A stretch of DNA of 58,754 bases from Nitrospira sp. (GCA_016873395.1 VGXG01000011.1:1-58754), one strand, 5' to 3'; counted from the first letter of the stretch, positions 46,070 to 53,644 are shown. Notes: a model not told the origin generated them from the sequence alone. Translations and numbers: made by a program.

Positions 46070-47229
46070 CTTCATCTGGCGAGAGGCGAGAGGCGAGAGG
46101 CGAGAGGCGGGATACGTGGCCTCCGCGCTCCTTACCTCTCACCGCTCGCCACTTGCCCCTTGCCCTTTCCTGCATCGCGCTGGCCCTCGTCTTCTGGGGG
46201 CTGCTTCAACTCGACCTGCCGCTGACGCGGTTCCTACGGTCCGTTCATGTGGCGTGGCTGGAGCAGGCGGGGAATGTCGGCAACCGTTTGGGAAGCGGCG
46301 CGGTCCTCGTCGTGATCAGTGCGGTGATGGTTGCGGCCGGCTGGCTGCTGAAGCGGGCGGTCTTGTCCCGTGCCGGCTTCGAGAGCTTGCTCGCCCACGG
46401 GGCGGCCGCCCTGATCATCCAGGTCCTCAAGCACCTGATCGGCCGGCCACGCCCCCGCATGATGCACAACGGAGGATTCCAATTCGGGCCCTCCTTGGAG
46501 ACGGGACTGGACTCCTTCCCCTCCGGCCACACCGCCGCTTCGTTTGCGATGGCCACGGTCGTCGCCAGACATTTTCCCGGACTAGCCTGGCCTCTGTACG
46601 GGGCTGCCACGGCGGTCGCCATGAGCCGGGTCGTGCGCGGCTCCCATTTTCCCACCGATGTCGCCGCGGGCCTGGTCCTGGGCGTCCTGGTCGGAGCGGT
46701 GGTCGCACACCCCCTGCCTCATTGGCGCAGGTCGTTGATCCAGGCCCTGTCTTCTCTCGTCCCCTTTCTGATCGTTGCGTTTGCCCTTCTCTGGACCATG
46801 GTGCACGTTCCCCCGGAGGAAGGGATGAACCGCCTGCTGTTGGGGAGCGGTCTCGTGGCGATCGGGATCGGCCTGGCCGGCCGCCTGGCCGGGAGACTCG
46901 GAGCACAGCCGAAATGGCTTGACCTTCAGGCAGCCAACGGCTTGCTCTGCCTGGGACTGGCTCTGACCACCGGCTCGCTGTTCGTGATCTTTTTAGCGTT
47001 CCTGGGGACCATCGCCTGGTGGATGACCCCTCCTGATGAGACCTGGAGGTCTGATCCAGATCCGGGAACGGCGCCGGGCACAGAGCCGGGGACGGCTCAG
47101 TCAGTCTACGATAGACCGAGCGCTCGCGAGCGGACGCAACGGTTCATGGCCGAAGTGGCGATCGCGGCTTTGGTAGCGATCGCGATCGTCGCGATCCAGG
47201 CCCTCAAAGGCCTGCTCCCCCTCCTCTAA
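46066..47229 (+). CDS. PAP2-superfamily membrane phosphatase
   Basis: 387 residues if started at GTG 46066, which overlaps the previous stop as GTGA; a TTG at 46057 is also possible. About 30 N-terminal residues (GERREARGERRD...) come from a repeat. The catalytic signature is complete: KHLIGRPRP, SFPSGHTAAS, and SRVVRGSHFPTDV. At least eight hydrophobic segments are present, more than the usual six, with an extra C-terminal membrane part. By family it dephosphorylates a lipid such as undecaprenyl pyrophosphate or phosphatidic acid. Confidence 0.9.
   Translation: MTSSGERREARGERRDTWPPRSLPLTARHLPLALSCIALALVFWGLLQLDLPLTRFLRSVHVAWLEQAGNVGNRLGSGAVLVVISAVMVAAGWLLKRAVLSRAGFESLLAHGAAALIIQVLKHLIGRPRPRMMHNGGFQFGPSLETGLDSFPSGHTAASFAMATVVARHFPGLAWPLYGAATAVAMSRVVRGSHFPTDVAAGLVLGVLVGAVVAHPLPHWRRSLIQALSSLVPFLIVAFALLWTMVHVPPEEGMNRLLLGSGLVAIGIGLAGRLAGRLGAQPKWLDLQAANGLLCLGLALTTGSLFVIFLAFLGTIAWWMTPPDETWRSDPDPGTAPGTEPGTAQSVYDRPSARERTQRFMAEVAIAALVAIAIVAIQALKGLLPLL
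46078..46172. repeat. GAGAGGC tandem/palindrome at the start of the PAP2 gene
   Basis: Four perfect tandem copies of the 7-mer GAGAGGC on the left, and CTCTCACCGCTCGCCACTTG on the right. Read in frame as Arg/Glu then Ser/Leu/Pro residues. Confidence 0.8.
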
Positions 47230-47254
47230 GTCCCGTTCTCAGCACAAAGCAAGA

Positions 47255-47369
47255 ATGAACGCGGAATGACTTTGAGTGAACCGCTTGCGAGTCGTCAGTC
47301 ATCAGTTGTCAGTCTTCAGTTCTTGAAAATTCTGAAACTGAGAACTGCCAACTGAGAACTGTTAACTCA
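47255..47369 (+). repeat. CAGTT/AACTG interspersed element, copy 2
   Basis: Inverted counterpart of the element at 2480-2591, 45 kb away. It occupies the gap between the convergent PAP2 and ArnT-like genes and could also form a stem-loop (TTGTCAGTCTTCAG versus CTGAGAACTG). Confidence 0.75.
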
Positions 47370-47413
47370 CGCTGCCGATAACTGAGGACACTCAGTGTTG
47401 TCCTCCAGCGGGA

Positions 47414-49312
47414 TCAACCGTGGGGGCCGAAGCTCGGGACCGGTGGGTTGGCCGGCAGTCCTCGGACCATCGGTTCATTGGCGAGGAGGCTGTAGCCGTA
47501 GCGTTCGAGAATCACCGGATAGCCGGCCGCCTCAGTCGGCAACTGCGCCTTCAGGCGGGTTGGCAACAGGATCATCGTCCGCCCTTGCCGGCCCGGCTCG
47601 GCCAGGTGACGGCGCAGATTGGCCTCTTCCCCTGGCTGAATGACGATGGCCTTGTGTCTGGCGTAGAAGATGAGCGAGGGTTTGGGAGAACCGTAGAGGA
47701 TCAGACGATCGGTGGGCGCAAGGTTCAGGCCGGCGGCGTAGGCCAGTTCCTGGGGAGCCGAGACGAAGTACTTATTGAATCGCGGCACCGTGATCTGGAT
47801 GGCCATCAAGAGGACGAGCGCAATCGTGGCTCCGGCCGCCCAGAAGGCCCCGGCGCGCCGTTCCTCCGAGAGGCCGAAACGGCAGACCAGCGTCATGCCG
47901 ATCAGCAACGTCACCCCGGCTGCCGGCGGGCCGATCCCCGGGTCGATCTGGGCGGCGATGGGGAATTCCTTGGCGATCGTCTCCACGAAGGTCGCATAGA
48001 GGGTATGGGAGGCCACCAGGGTCGCACCCAGCAGGTAGCCCAGCCCCGCCAGGAGGTACAAGGCTGCGCGGAGGCCCGGGGTGCCGGGGTCGGTCAGGCA
48101 GCGGCGCCAATAGAGAGCAGTCAGGATTGCGGCGGCCGGATAGAGGGGGCCGATGTAATGAGGCAGTCGCGTGGCGGAAAGGCTGAAAAAGAGAAACACG
48201 CCGGCGACCCACAAGGCGGCGAACAACTCCAGCTCCTCAGGAACTGGGGGGCGAGCGGCGAGAGGCGAGGGGCGAGAGGGAAGAGCGTCTCCGTCCGCTT
48301 GCCGCTTGCCGCTTGCCGCTCGCCAGTTTTTGATCGCGTGATACAGCGCGAAGGGAAGGAATCCGCTCCACGGGAAAAACCCGAACAGCAACACCGGGAT
48401 GTAAAAAAACAGCGTGCCTCCATGCCCTTGCATGGCCTTCAGGAACCGGCCGACGGTGTCGGCCTGGGCCGAGGCGCCGTAGCTGGCGCCATGGATCGCA
48501 AGCATAGCGAGGTACCACGGCAACGCCAGCAGCACAAGCAATAAAAACCCGGCGAGCGGGAACCCGCGGTGCCAGAACTGGCCCCACCGTCGCGTCAGGG
48601 TCAAGTAGGGGATGACCGCCAGCAAGGGGACTGCAATCCCCACCGGGCCCTTGGTCAGCGTCCCGATCGCCATCCCCGCATAGAAGAGCCAAAAGTAATG
48701 GCGGCTCCAGCCCTCTTTGCCTGTGGTGAGCCCCGCCTGCGGTGAGCCTTGCCGAACCGCCTGCGGTGAGCCCCGTCGAACCGCCGAACCGCCCGTGGTG
48801 AGCTCCGCCGAACCGTGCAGGCCCAGCCAGAACCCGAACAGCGAGAGGGTGGTGAGGAAGATCAGCACGCTGTCGGTGAGGGCCAGGCGCCCGATCACGA
48901 CGATCTCCACGTTCAGCAGCAGCATCAACCCGCCCAGCAGGCCCGGCAGGGGGCCGTGCAGGCTGGTGAGAAAGGCATACTGGAGCAGAATGAGGGCGAC
49001 GCCGCAGAGGGCGGACGGAAGGCGGGCGGTGAACTCGCTGATGCCGAACAGCCGGTAGGCTCCGCTCATGAGCCAATAGACGAAGACCGGCTTCGCGAAG
49101 CGGGGCTCGTAATTGAACGTGGGACTGACCCAATCGCCCGTTTCGACCATCTCCCGGGCTGCTTCGGCGTTCCGGCCTTCGTCCCGGTCGGTCAGGCCGA
49201 GCGTCCCCAGGCCGAGGAAAAACAAGAGACCGGCCAGCAGGAGAAGAAGGATGAATGATGAGTGATGAGTGGTGAGTGACGGGAAGGGTATGAGCGAAGG
49301 CCGACCACTCAT
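47414..49312 (-). CDS. ArnT/PMT-type membrane glycosyltransferase
   Basis: 632 residues from ATG 49312. GT-C fold: first loop acidic pair in LTDRDEGRNAEAAREM, then about ten to twelve membrane segments and a soluble C-terminal region. The pattern resembles ArnT (lipid A aminoarabinose transferase) and related transferases using polyprenyl-phosphate sugars. Three repeat-derived inserts are seen: residues about 10-22 (SLTTHHSSF), about 165-197 (GGSAVRRGSPQA...) and about 328-355 (SGKRQADGDALPSRP), all in loops or at the edge. Together with the LAB_N and GT2 genes upstream it forms an envelope glycosylation set. Confidence 0.88.
   Translation of the reverse strand: MSGRPSLIPFPSLTTHHSSFILLLLLAGLLFFLGLGTLGLTDRDEGRNAEAAREMVETGDWVSPTFNYEPRFAKPVFVYWLMSGAYRLFGISEFTARLPSALCGVALILLQYAFLTSLHGPLPGLLGGLMLLLNVEIVVIGRLALTDSVLIFLTTLSLFGFWLGLHGSAELTTGGSAVRRGSPQAVRQGSPQAGLTTGKEGWSRHYFWLFYAGMAIGTLTKGPVGIAVPLLAVIPYLTLTRRWGQFWHRGFPLAGFLLLVLLALPWYLAMLAIHGASYGASAQADTVGRFLKAMQGHGGTLFFYIPVLLFGFFPWSGFLPFALYHAIKNWRAASGKRQADGDALPSRPSPLAARPPVPEELELFAALWVAGVFLFFSLSATRLPHYIGPLYPAAAILTALYWRRCLTDPGTPGLRAALYLLAGLGYLLGATLVASHTLYATFVETIAKEFPIAAQIDPGIGPPAAGVTLLIGMTLVCRFGLSEERRAGAFWAAGATIALVLLMAIQITVPRFNKYFVSAPQELAYAAGLNLAPTDRLILYGSPKPSLIFYARHKAIVIQPGEEANLRRHLAEPGRQGRTMILLPTRLKAQLPTEAAGYPVILERYGYSLLANEPMVRGLPANPPVPSFGPHG
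48247..48327. repeat. GAGAGGCGA/CTTGCCGCTTGCC repeat inside the ArnT-like gene
   Basis: GCGAGCGGCGAGAGGCGAGG faces CTTGCCGCTTGCCGCTTGCC; read in frame on the minus strand in a periplasmic or cytoplasmic loop. Confidence 0.7.
48721..48818. repeat. GGTGAGC-CGAACC tandem repeat inside the ArnT-like gene
   Basis: Four diverged copies of a unit of about 24 bases reading GCGGTGAGCCCCGTCGAACC. Translated on the minus strand as Gly/Ser/Pro/Gln-rich residues (GSPQAVRQGSPQAG). Confidence 0.8.
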
Positions 49313-49331
49313 CCCCGATTACTCGTCACCG
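49251..49331. repeat. GATGAGTG/CACTCATC repeat at the LAB_N/ArnT-like junction
   Basis: ATGATGAGTGATGAGTGGTG on the left, CCACTCATCCCCGATTACTC on the right. It encodes the N-terminus of the ArnT-like protein and abuts the stop of the LAB_N gene at 49319. Confidence 0.7.
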
Positions 49332-49618
49332 GATTGGCTGTTTACTGTGCGCTGTTTGCTATTCGTGTGGATCAGCATCAGATTCCGGAGGTAGACGAAG
49401 GTGCCCACGCTCTGACCGGCGATGAAGACCGGGTCCTTGCGGTAGATCGCGTAGGCCAGGGTGATCAAGCCTCCGGTCAGGCTCATGTACCAGAAGGCCA
49501 TCGGCACGCGGCTTTCGGCGTGACGCTCGGAGGCGACCCACTGGACCACCCAGCGCATGAAGAAGACGCCCTGGCCGAGAAAGCCGATGCCGAGCCAGAT
49601 CATTTCAGTATTACTCAT
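49319..49618 (-). CDS. Lipid A biosynthesis N-terminal domain (LAB_N) membrane protein
   Basis: 99 residues from ATG 49618. Three membrane segments with LGIGFLGQGVFFMRWVVQWV, ESRVPMAFWYMSLTGGLITL and VGTFVYLRNLMLI, the LAB_N/small multidrug-like signature that accompanies DPM-type glycosyltransferases. The C-terminal tail (NSKQRTVNSQSGDE) is derived from a CTGTTTACTG-type repeat. Probable role: accessory in polyprenyl-sugar handling or lipid A modification. It lies between the GT2 and ArnT-like genes. Confidence 0.88.
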   Translation of the reverse strand: MSNTEMIWLGIGFLGQGVFFMRWVVQWVASERHAESRVPMAFWYMSLTGGLITLAYAIYRKDPVFIAGQSVGTFVYLRNLMLIHTNSKQRTVNSQSGDE

Positions 49619-49619
49619 A

Positions 49620-49652
49620 GGCGCGGGGCGAGCGGCGCGGGGCTAGGGGCGA
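49620..49652. repeat. Left inverted flank of the four-helix gene
   Basis: Contains GGGGCTAGGGGCG (49639-49651), an exact inverted match of 50057-50069. It belongs to the GAGAGGCGA family and overlaps the end of the four-helix gene (its last codons, RRSLRP). Confidence 0.75.
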
Positions 49653-50014
49653 AGAGATCGTCGCCTGGCTTGAATAAGGCTCCCGATCTTTTTTCCCAGT
49701 ATGTCATACTCGGACTCAAAATGCTCATAGATGTTCTTATCCAGATGTTTTGCTTCATACGCAATCTGAAGTTGAGTGCGCAACTCGGCCACTGAGCCTT
49801 TCGCGATATAGAAGTAGCGGATAGCTTCTTTGTCTGTACCCCGTTCGTCTCCCTCGGCCAGGTTGCTTGCGATGCTCACGGCACTTCGCCGTACTTGATC
49901 GCGAAGACCGAAGTCCATGCCCTGAGATCGGTCATCAGATACCTTGTAAACCAAAACGGCAAGGTTCTTGGCTATTTGCCAGACAGCCAGGTCTTTGAAC
50001 CCTTTCTTACCCAT
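49643..50014 (-). CDS. Four-helix-bundle protein of the 23S rRNA intervening-sequence (S23) family
   Basis: 123 residues from ATG 50014 with GAAGGG before it. The family pattern is clear: GFKDLAVWQIAKNLAVLVY, then LRDQVRRSAVSIASNLAEG and a late KGSVAELRTQLQIAYE. Such proteins form pentameric four-helix bundles and are encoded inside 23S rRNA intervening sequences or scattered in genomes; their function is not established. Here the gene is not in an rRNA gene but is bracketed by inverted repeats and sits within a glycosyltransferase operon, so it looks inserted. Confidence 0.92.
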   Translation of the reverse strand: MGKKGFKDLAVWQIAKNLAVLVYKVSDDRSQGMDFGLRDQVRRSAVSIASNLAEGDERGTDKEAIRYFYIAKGSVAELRTQLQIAYEAKHLDKNIYEHFESEYDILGKKIGSLIQARRRSLRP

Positions 50015-50040
50015 CCCTTCACGCCTCTTACCCTTCTGGT

Positions 50041-50119
50041 CTTGCTACTTGCCTCGCGCCCCTAGCCCCTTGCCCGATCTTCCCCCTTGCCGCGCGCCTC
50101 GTGCCTCTCGCCTTGCTTC
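50041..50119. repeat. Right inverted flank of the four-helix gene
   Basis: Contains CGCCCCTAGCCCC (50057-50069), inverted match of the left flank, plus CTCGTGCCTCTCGCCTTGC. The distal end supplies the C-terminal residues of the GT2 gene (GERHEARGKGEDRARG). Confidence 0.75.
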
Positions 50120-50841
50120 AAGCGATAGCGTAGCGCTCGGCGCTGCATCCACCGCACCGCCAGGAGATCGTACAGGCTTTTGAACAGCCGGTTCCCGATT
50201 CCGTATTTAGAGCGGCCGTGAGCGCGGGGGAGATGCCGCACCGGGACCTCGGTGACCGTGAAGCCCTGCATCTGCGCCAGCGCGGGGAAGAAGCGATGCA
50301 TGCCTTCGAACAGGGGCATGCGCTCGAGGACCGCGCGCCGAAAGACTTTCAACGAGCAGCCTGTGTCATGGATGCGGTCGCCCGTGACCAGGCCGCGGGC
50401 CAGGAAGGCGACGCGCGACGAGATTTTCCGCACCAGATTGTCGTGACGATCTTTCCGCCAGCCGCAGACCAGATCGTAGCGCGCGGCCAGCGCGAGCAGG
50501 TTGGGAATATCCGCCGGATCAAACTGCAGGTCTCCGTCCATCGTCACCACCAGATCGCCGGCCGCCCGGCGGAAGCCGGCGTCGAAGGCCGAGGTCTGCC
50601 CGTAGTTCCGGTCAAAATGCAGCACCTTGACTTCGGCATGCTGCCTCGCCAGGTCATCTAAAAGCGGGCTGCTCCCATCGGTGCTGCCGTCATCGACGTA
50701 GAGGATCTCGAACGGGGCGCCGCGGGATTCTTCCCGCGTTCCCAGGACTTTCAGCAACTGTTCGGTGAGCGGCGGCAGGTTGTCCCGTTCGTCCTTGATG
50801 GGGATAACGACGGACACCCAGGGGCGGGTTAATTCTACCAT
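50062..50841 (-). CDS. Family 2 glycosyltransferase, polyprenyl-phosphate sugar synthase type
   Basis: 259 residues from ATG 50841. GT-A fold with SVVIPIKDERDNLPPL, YVDDGSTDGS and the DxD-like TMDGDLQFDP, then HDTGCSLKVFRR and PVRHLPRAHGRSKYG, as in dolichol-phosphate mannose synthase and ArnC/GtrB enzymes. No C-terminal membrane segments are seen; the last about 18 residues are repeat-derived. Likely role: moves a sugar from a nucleotide donor to undecaprenyl phosphate for the ArnT-like transferase. Confidence 0.9.
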   Translation of the reverse strand: MVELTRPWVSVVIPIKDERDNLPPLTEQLLKVLGTREESRGAPFEILYVDDGSTDGSSPLLDDLARQHAEVKVLHFDRNYGQTSAFDAGFRRAAGDLVVTMDGDLQFDPADIPNLLALAARYDLVCGWRKDRHDNLVRKISSRVAFLARGLVTGDRIHDTGCSLKVFRRAVLERMPLFEGMHRFFPALAQMQGFTVTEVPVRHLPRAHGRSKYGIGNRLFKSLYDLLAVRWMQRRALRYRLKQGERHEARGKGEDRARG

Positions 50842-50866
50842 GCGGGGCGGGAGCTCCCTTAGATTT

Positions 50867-50938
50867 AGTAGCTAGTAGCGGGTAGCTGGCAGCGAGTAGT
50901 TCAGAGCTACTCACTATTCGCCATTCGCTACTCGCTGA
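50867..50938. repeat. GTAGC/GCTAC palindrome upstream of the GT2 gene
   Basis: AGTAGCTAGTAGCGGGTAGC faces AGCTACTCACTATTCGCCAT and GCTACTCGCT. The same family is at 54281-54401. Confidence 0.75.
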
Positions 50939-51002
50939 ACGTTCGCGGCATTCTACCGGATACCTGGAAGGGGGTCAAACCAGTTCCGTGATGGGTGATA
51001 TG

Positions 51003-51104
51003 TGATGAGTCACGAGAGCGACGGGGAGACAGGGGGACGCGGAGACAGGGGGAAAGAGCACTCGCCGTGTCACCCCCTCACCGCGTCGCGTCTGATCCCC
51101 ACCT
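51003..51104. repeat. Left inverted flank of the secreted-protein cassette
   Basis: 51067-51104 is the 38-base core arm whose reverse complement matches 51769-51806 with one mismatch. Outward of it are GGAGACAGGGGGACGCGGAG units that also have a counterpart on the right side. Confidence 0.88.
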
Positions 51105-51119
51105 GGCACTTGCCTCTCT

Positions 51120-51680
51120 TCACGGTTTCTGGGCGACGGTGAAGCGCATCGTGCCGATGAGATTGGCTTGGTTGACCTGCCAGCCGATATGGATCGCCAC
51201 CTTGTACTTTCCGGGCCTCCAGCCGCCGGGAGGGGAGAAGAGCTTGAGGTAGCCGCTCTCATCCTCCAGCGCCAGGTACATGCCATCTTGAGCGACTGGT
51301 TTCATGGGATCGAGTCCCTCGACTTGCTCTGGATAGCAGACTCCCTGAACCTGGTAGGACTCGTAATGGGGATACACGCTGAACACGATGAAGATGGACG
51401 GGGAGTCAGGGCGGAAGACCTCAGTCGGGCTGGTAGGAACGATCTCGTGGGTGCGGCGAAACCCCATCTCCTCCTCGAAGCTCTCGCTGAATTGGATGGA
51501 CCGAAACAGCCCTTGAGGCGGCGCATCGAAGTCGTACGGGGGAACGTCGGCTTTGTTTTGAAACTCTTGGATCGGCATATCGCGCGTGAGCGGGGGCTGC
51601 TCAGCGCGACTCTGCCCGCCCAGACAGAGGGAGGCCAGAAGGATAGCCGCCGTCAGGGGGTGCACACCGGTTTTGTGCAT
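51120..51680 (-). CDS. Secreted protein of unknown function in an inverted-repeat cassette
   Basis: 186 residues from ATG 51680. A signal peptide ends near GGQSRAEQ (about residue 26). The mature part has SIQFSESFEEEMGFRRTHE, a central cysteine in QGVCYPEQVEGLDP, and a beta-rich end (YLKLFSPPGGWRPGKYKVAIHIGWQVNQANLIG). I recognise no family; the tail resembles small ligand-binding beta domains. The gene lies alone between 38-base inverted repeats. Part of QVEGLDP may derive from a GAGCAAGTCGAGGGAC unit related to other repeats. Confidence 0.8.
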   Translation of the reverse strand: MHKTGVHPLTAAILLASLCLGGQSRAEQPPLTRDMPIQEFQNKADVPPYDFDAPPQGLFRSIQFSESFEEEMGFRRTHEIVPTSPTEVFRPDSPSIFIVFSVYPHYESYQVQGVCYPEQVEGLDPMKPVAQDGMYLALEDESGYLKLFSPPGGWRPGKYKVAIHIGWQVNQANLIGTMRFTVAQKP

Positions 51681-51734
51681 GCTTCATTGATACACAGGCG
51701 CACTGGTGACTGTCAATCAAGCGAGCAAGGGGCG

Positions 51735-51838
51735 TGAGGCGTGAGAACCGTGACGGGTGACGCGTGACAGGTGGGGATCAGACGCGACGCGGTGAGGGGG
51801 TGGCACGGCGATGTCGCCGCGTCCCCGTGTCTCCCACT
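51735..51838. repeat. Right inverted flank of the secreted-protein cassette
   Basis: 51769-51806 is the 38-base core; GTGACGGGTGACGCGTGACA precedes it and GTCGCCGCGTCCCCGTGTCT follows it. It ends about 80 bases before the methyltransferase-like gene. Confidence 0.88.
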
Positions 51839-51917
51839 CGTCCATTGCCCTAGCCTACTCCATCGGATGGGAGCGGTTGCCGCAGGCCGGACGTTTTGTT
51901 ATGATCGCGCCGCACCT

Positions 51918-53492
51918 ATGGCAACGACGGTGTCGAAAAATCCAGACGCGCTGCCGCAGCTCATCGGCGAGTTCAAGCCGGTGGATGAATGGCAGGCCCA
52001 CATCTCCCGGATCTTCTACGGGCTCCGCGCCGGCCGGGTCCGGGACTATTACCAGACGTTTGCCGCGGCGGATTACCGGCTCGCGCATGCGCTGGCGGCT
52101 GATTATTACGATCGCGTCGTTCGACGCGATCGGGCGAGGGGCGAGGGGCAAGTGGCGAGGGGTGACAGACCGGAAGGCGAAGCAACCTCTCGCCTCTCGC
52201 CTCTAGCCCCGTGCCCCTTGATCATTCACGAGTGGGGCTGTGGAAACGGAAACCTCGCGGCCTGTTTCCTGAGCCACCTGCAGAAGCTCGACAAAAACGG
52301 GCTGGTCTATCCACGTGTCCGGTACGTGCTGGTGGACAACCAGGAAGAAGTTCTGAAAGCGGCCAGGGCCTGCCCGGACCTTGCCCCCCACGAAGCTCAT
52401 GTGGAGATCCTCTGCGCCGGCGCGGAGGACCTGGGGACGGTCGAAGACGGGACGGTGGATCGGATCTTCGCTAACGAGCTCTGGAGCGACATGCCGACCA
52501 AGCTCATGCTCCGGAAAGGGAGCGACATCGAAGAAGAGTATCTCAGGCCGAACCTGAACCCTTCGACGTTGCTCAGGGCAGGCGAATCGAAGCCCGCGGT
52601 GAGCTTCGCCGAACCGCATGACGCGATCGCAGACTGGTCCGGGTTCGTGCGAGCCTTTGAAGCGACGGACACCCAGGCTCTTAAAGGCTTCCCCTCGTTC
52701 CTGGAAGACATCGTCTGGGAAAAGGAATATCGCAAGACGGACTGGAAAGCAGTCTCTTACCGGAAGACGATCTCGGAGTTCCTGAAGCACATCGACGAAG
52801 AAGTCCTGATTCCGGTGAACCTGGGGGCCGTTGCGACGATCAAGGAAGCCAGGCGGGTGCTGGCCTCCGACGCCATCGGATTCAGCAGCTTGGACGCAGG
52901 CACCGCCGACCTCACGGTCCTGAACGACCCGGCGAAGCCCTGCTATGGCCAGTTTGGGGGACAGTACAGCTTCATGGTGAACTTTGCCTTGGTCGAGGCG
53001 GTGGTCACGCACCTCGGCGTTTCCTCCGTCGTGATCGAGCCCCAGCGGGAATATCTCGGGCGAAGTTTGGGTGTGAACCTGCTCAGTCTGATGGACCTAC
53101 TGGCTTCCTATCCCACTGCCGGCACCCTGCAGCCCTGGGAACAGGACCGCTTGATTATCAAGACAATCCGCGTGCTCAACGAAGCGTATCAGAGCCCCTA
53201 TGAGCGGCGGATCGAGTTTCCGGTCCGCCAGGACATGCCCCCGGAGGAGCGAGACGCGCTGCAGGAGACCCTGTTGTCCCTGAAGCGGGACGGGGTGCCG
53301 GATACCATCGCCTATCTCAGCGAAGAGGAAATCTTCATGGTCATTCACGAGTTGGAAGGCCTTGGCTATGACCAGGACCTCCTCAAGGCTGCGCTGAGAG
53401 CCCGCCCCCAGTCGGTGGACTATTACCACCTCTTCTTCCGTCCTAAGCCCCCTCAAAATGCCCCTCTGGGAAGAAATAAAGAGAATGCTTGA
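51918..53492 (+). CDS. SAM-dependent methyltransferase-like protein (MidA/COG1565-like, tentative)
   Basis: 524 residues from ATG 51918; the open frame upstream is repeat sequence. IFYGLRAGRVRDYYQTF at the start, then the SAM-binding loop HEWGCGNGNLAACF (about residue 103), followed by YVLVDNQEEVL and IFANELWSDMPTKLM. These fit a class I methyltransferase and recall the MidA family, but the fit is incomplete. Repeat inserts occupy about residues 72-101 (RARGEGQVARGDRPEGE...) and about 213-232 (NPSTLLRAGESK). The C-terminal half (about 350-524) has no match I know. Confidence 0.6.
   Translation: MATTVSKNPDALPQLIGEFKPVDEWQAHISRIFYGLRAGRVRDYYQTFAAADYRLAHALAADYYDRVVRRDRARGEGQVARGDRPEGEATSRLSPLAPCPLIIHEWGCGNGNLAACFLSHLQKLDKNGLVYPRVRYVLVDNQEEVLKAARACPDLAPHEAHVEILCAGAEDLGTVEDGTVDRIFANELWSDMPTKLMLRKGSDIEEEYLRPNLNPSTLLRAGESKPAVSFAEPHDAIADWSGFVRAFEATDTQALKGFPSFLEDIVWEKEYRKTDWKAVSYRKTISEFLKHIDEEVLIPVNLGAVATIKEARRVLASDAIGFSSLDAGTADLTVLNDPAKPCYGQFGGQYSFMVNFALVEAVVTHLGVSSVVIEPQREYLGRSLGVNLLSLMDLLASYPTAGTLQPWEQDRLIIKTIRVLNEAYQSPYERRIEFPVRQDMPPEERDALQETLLSLKRDGVPDTIAYLSEEEIFMVIHELEGLGYDQDLLKAALRARPQSVDYYHLFFRPKPPQNAPLGRNKENA
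52135..52220. repeat. GAGGGGCGA/CTCTCGCC repeat inside the methyltransferase-like gene
   Basis: Arms 52135-52160 and 52186-52220, in frame, directly before the SAM-binding motif. A perfect palindrome, GATCGCGTC-GTT-CGACGCGATC, lies just upstream (about 52110-52131). Confidence 0.75.
52556..52613. repeat. CTTCGAC-GCTCAGGGCAGG and GCGGTGAGC-CGAACCGC units inside the methyltransferase-like gene
   Basis: CCCTTCGACGTTGCTCAGGG followed by GCGGTGAGCTTCGCCGAACC, read in frame. Same family as 39882-39952 and 48721-48818. Confidence 0.7.
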
Positions 53493-53517
53493 CATTTTAT
53501 TGAGAAATTTTGTAGCC
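53489..53517 (+). promoter_or_regulatory. Candidate promoter before tatA
   Basis: TTGACA at 53489-53494 overlaps the preceding stop codon; 17 bases on, the -10 (GTAGCC) is poor. The region is A+T-rich. Confidence 0.35.
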
Positions 53518-53644
53518 TTGCGGCGGTTCTCATATTAGACGGCCCGTTCCCAGCGATTGGTGGCCGTTAGCATCCGCCGGGTATCCCTCGTTCCGTCGGA
53601 AGAGGGGCGGCGTGAAGCCGGGATAAAACGCACGAGGTCAAAGG

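Noticed and set aside
46078-46172. CRISPR array suggested by tandem GAGAGGC copies
   Set aside because: The unit is 7 bases with no spacers, there are no cas genes, and the copies are translated as part of a membrane protein.
49643-50014. Diversity-generating retroelement, because S23 proteins resemble Avd
   Set aside because: No reverse transcriptase, template repeat or variable repeat is present nearby.
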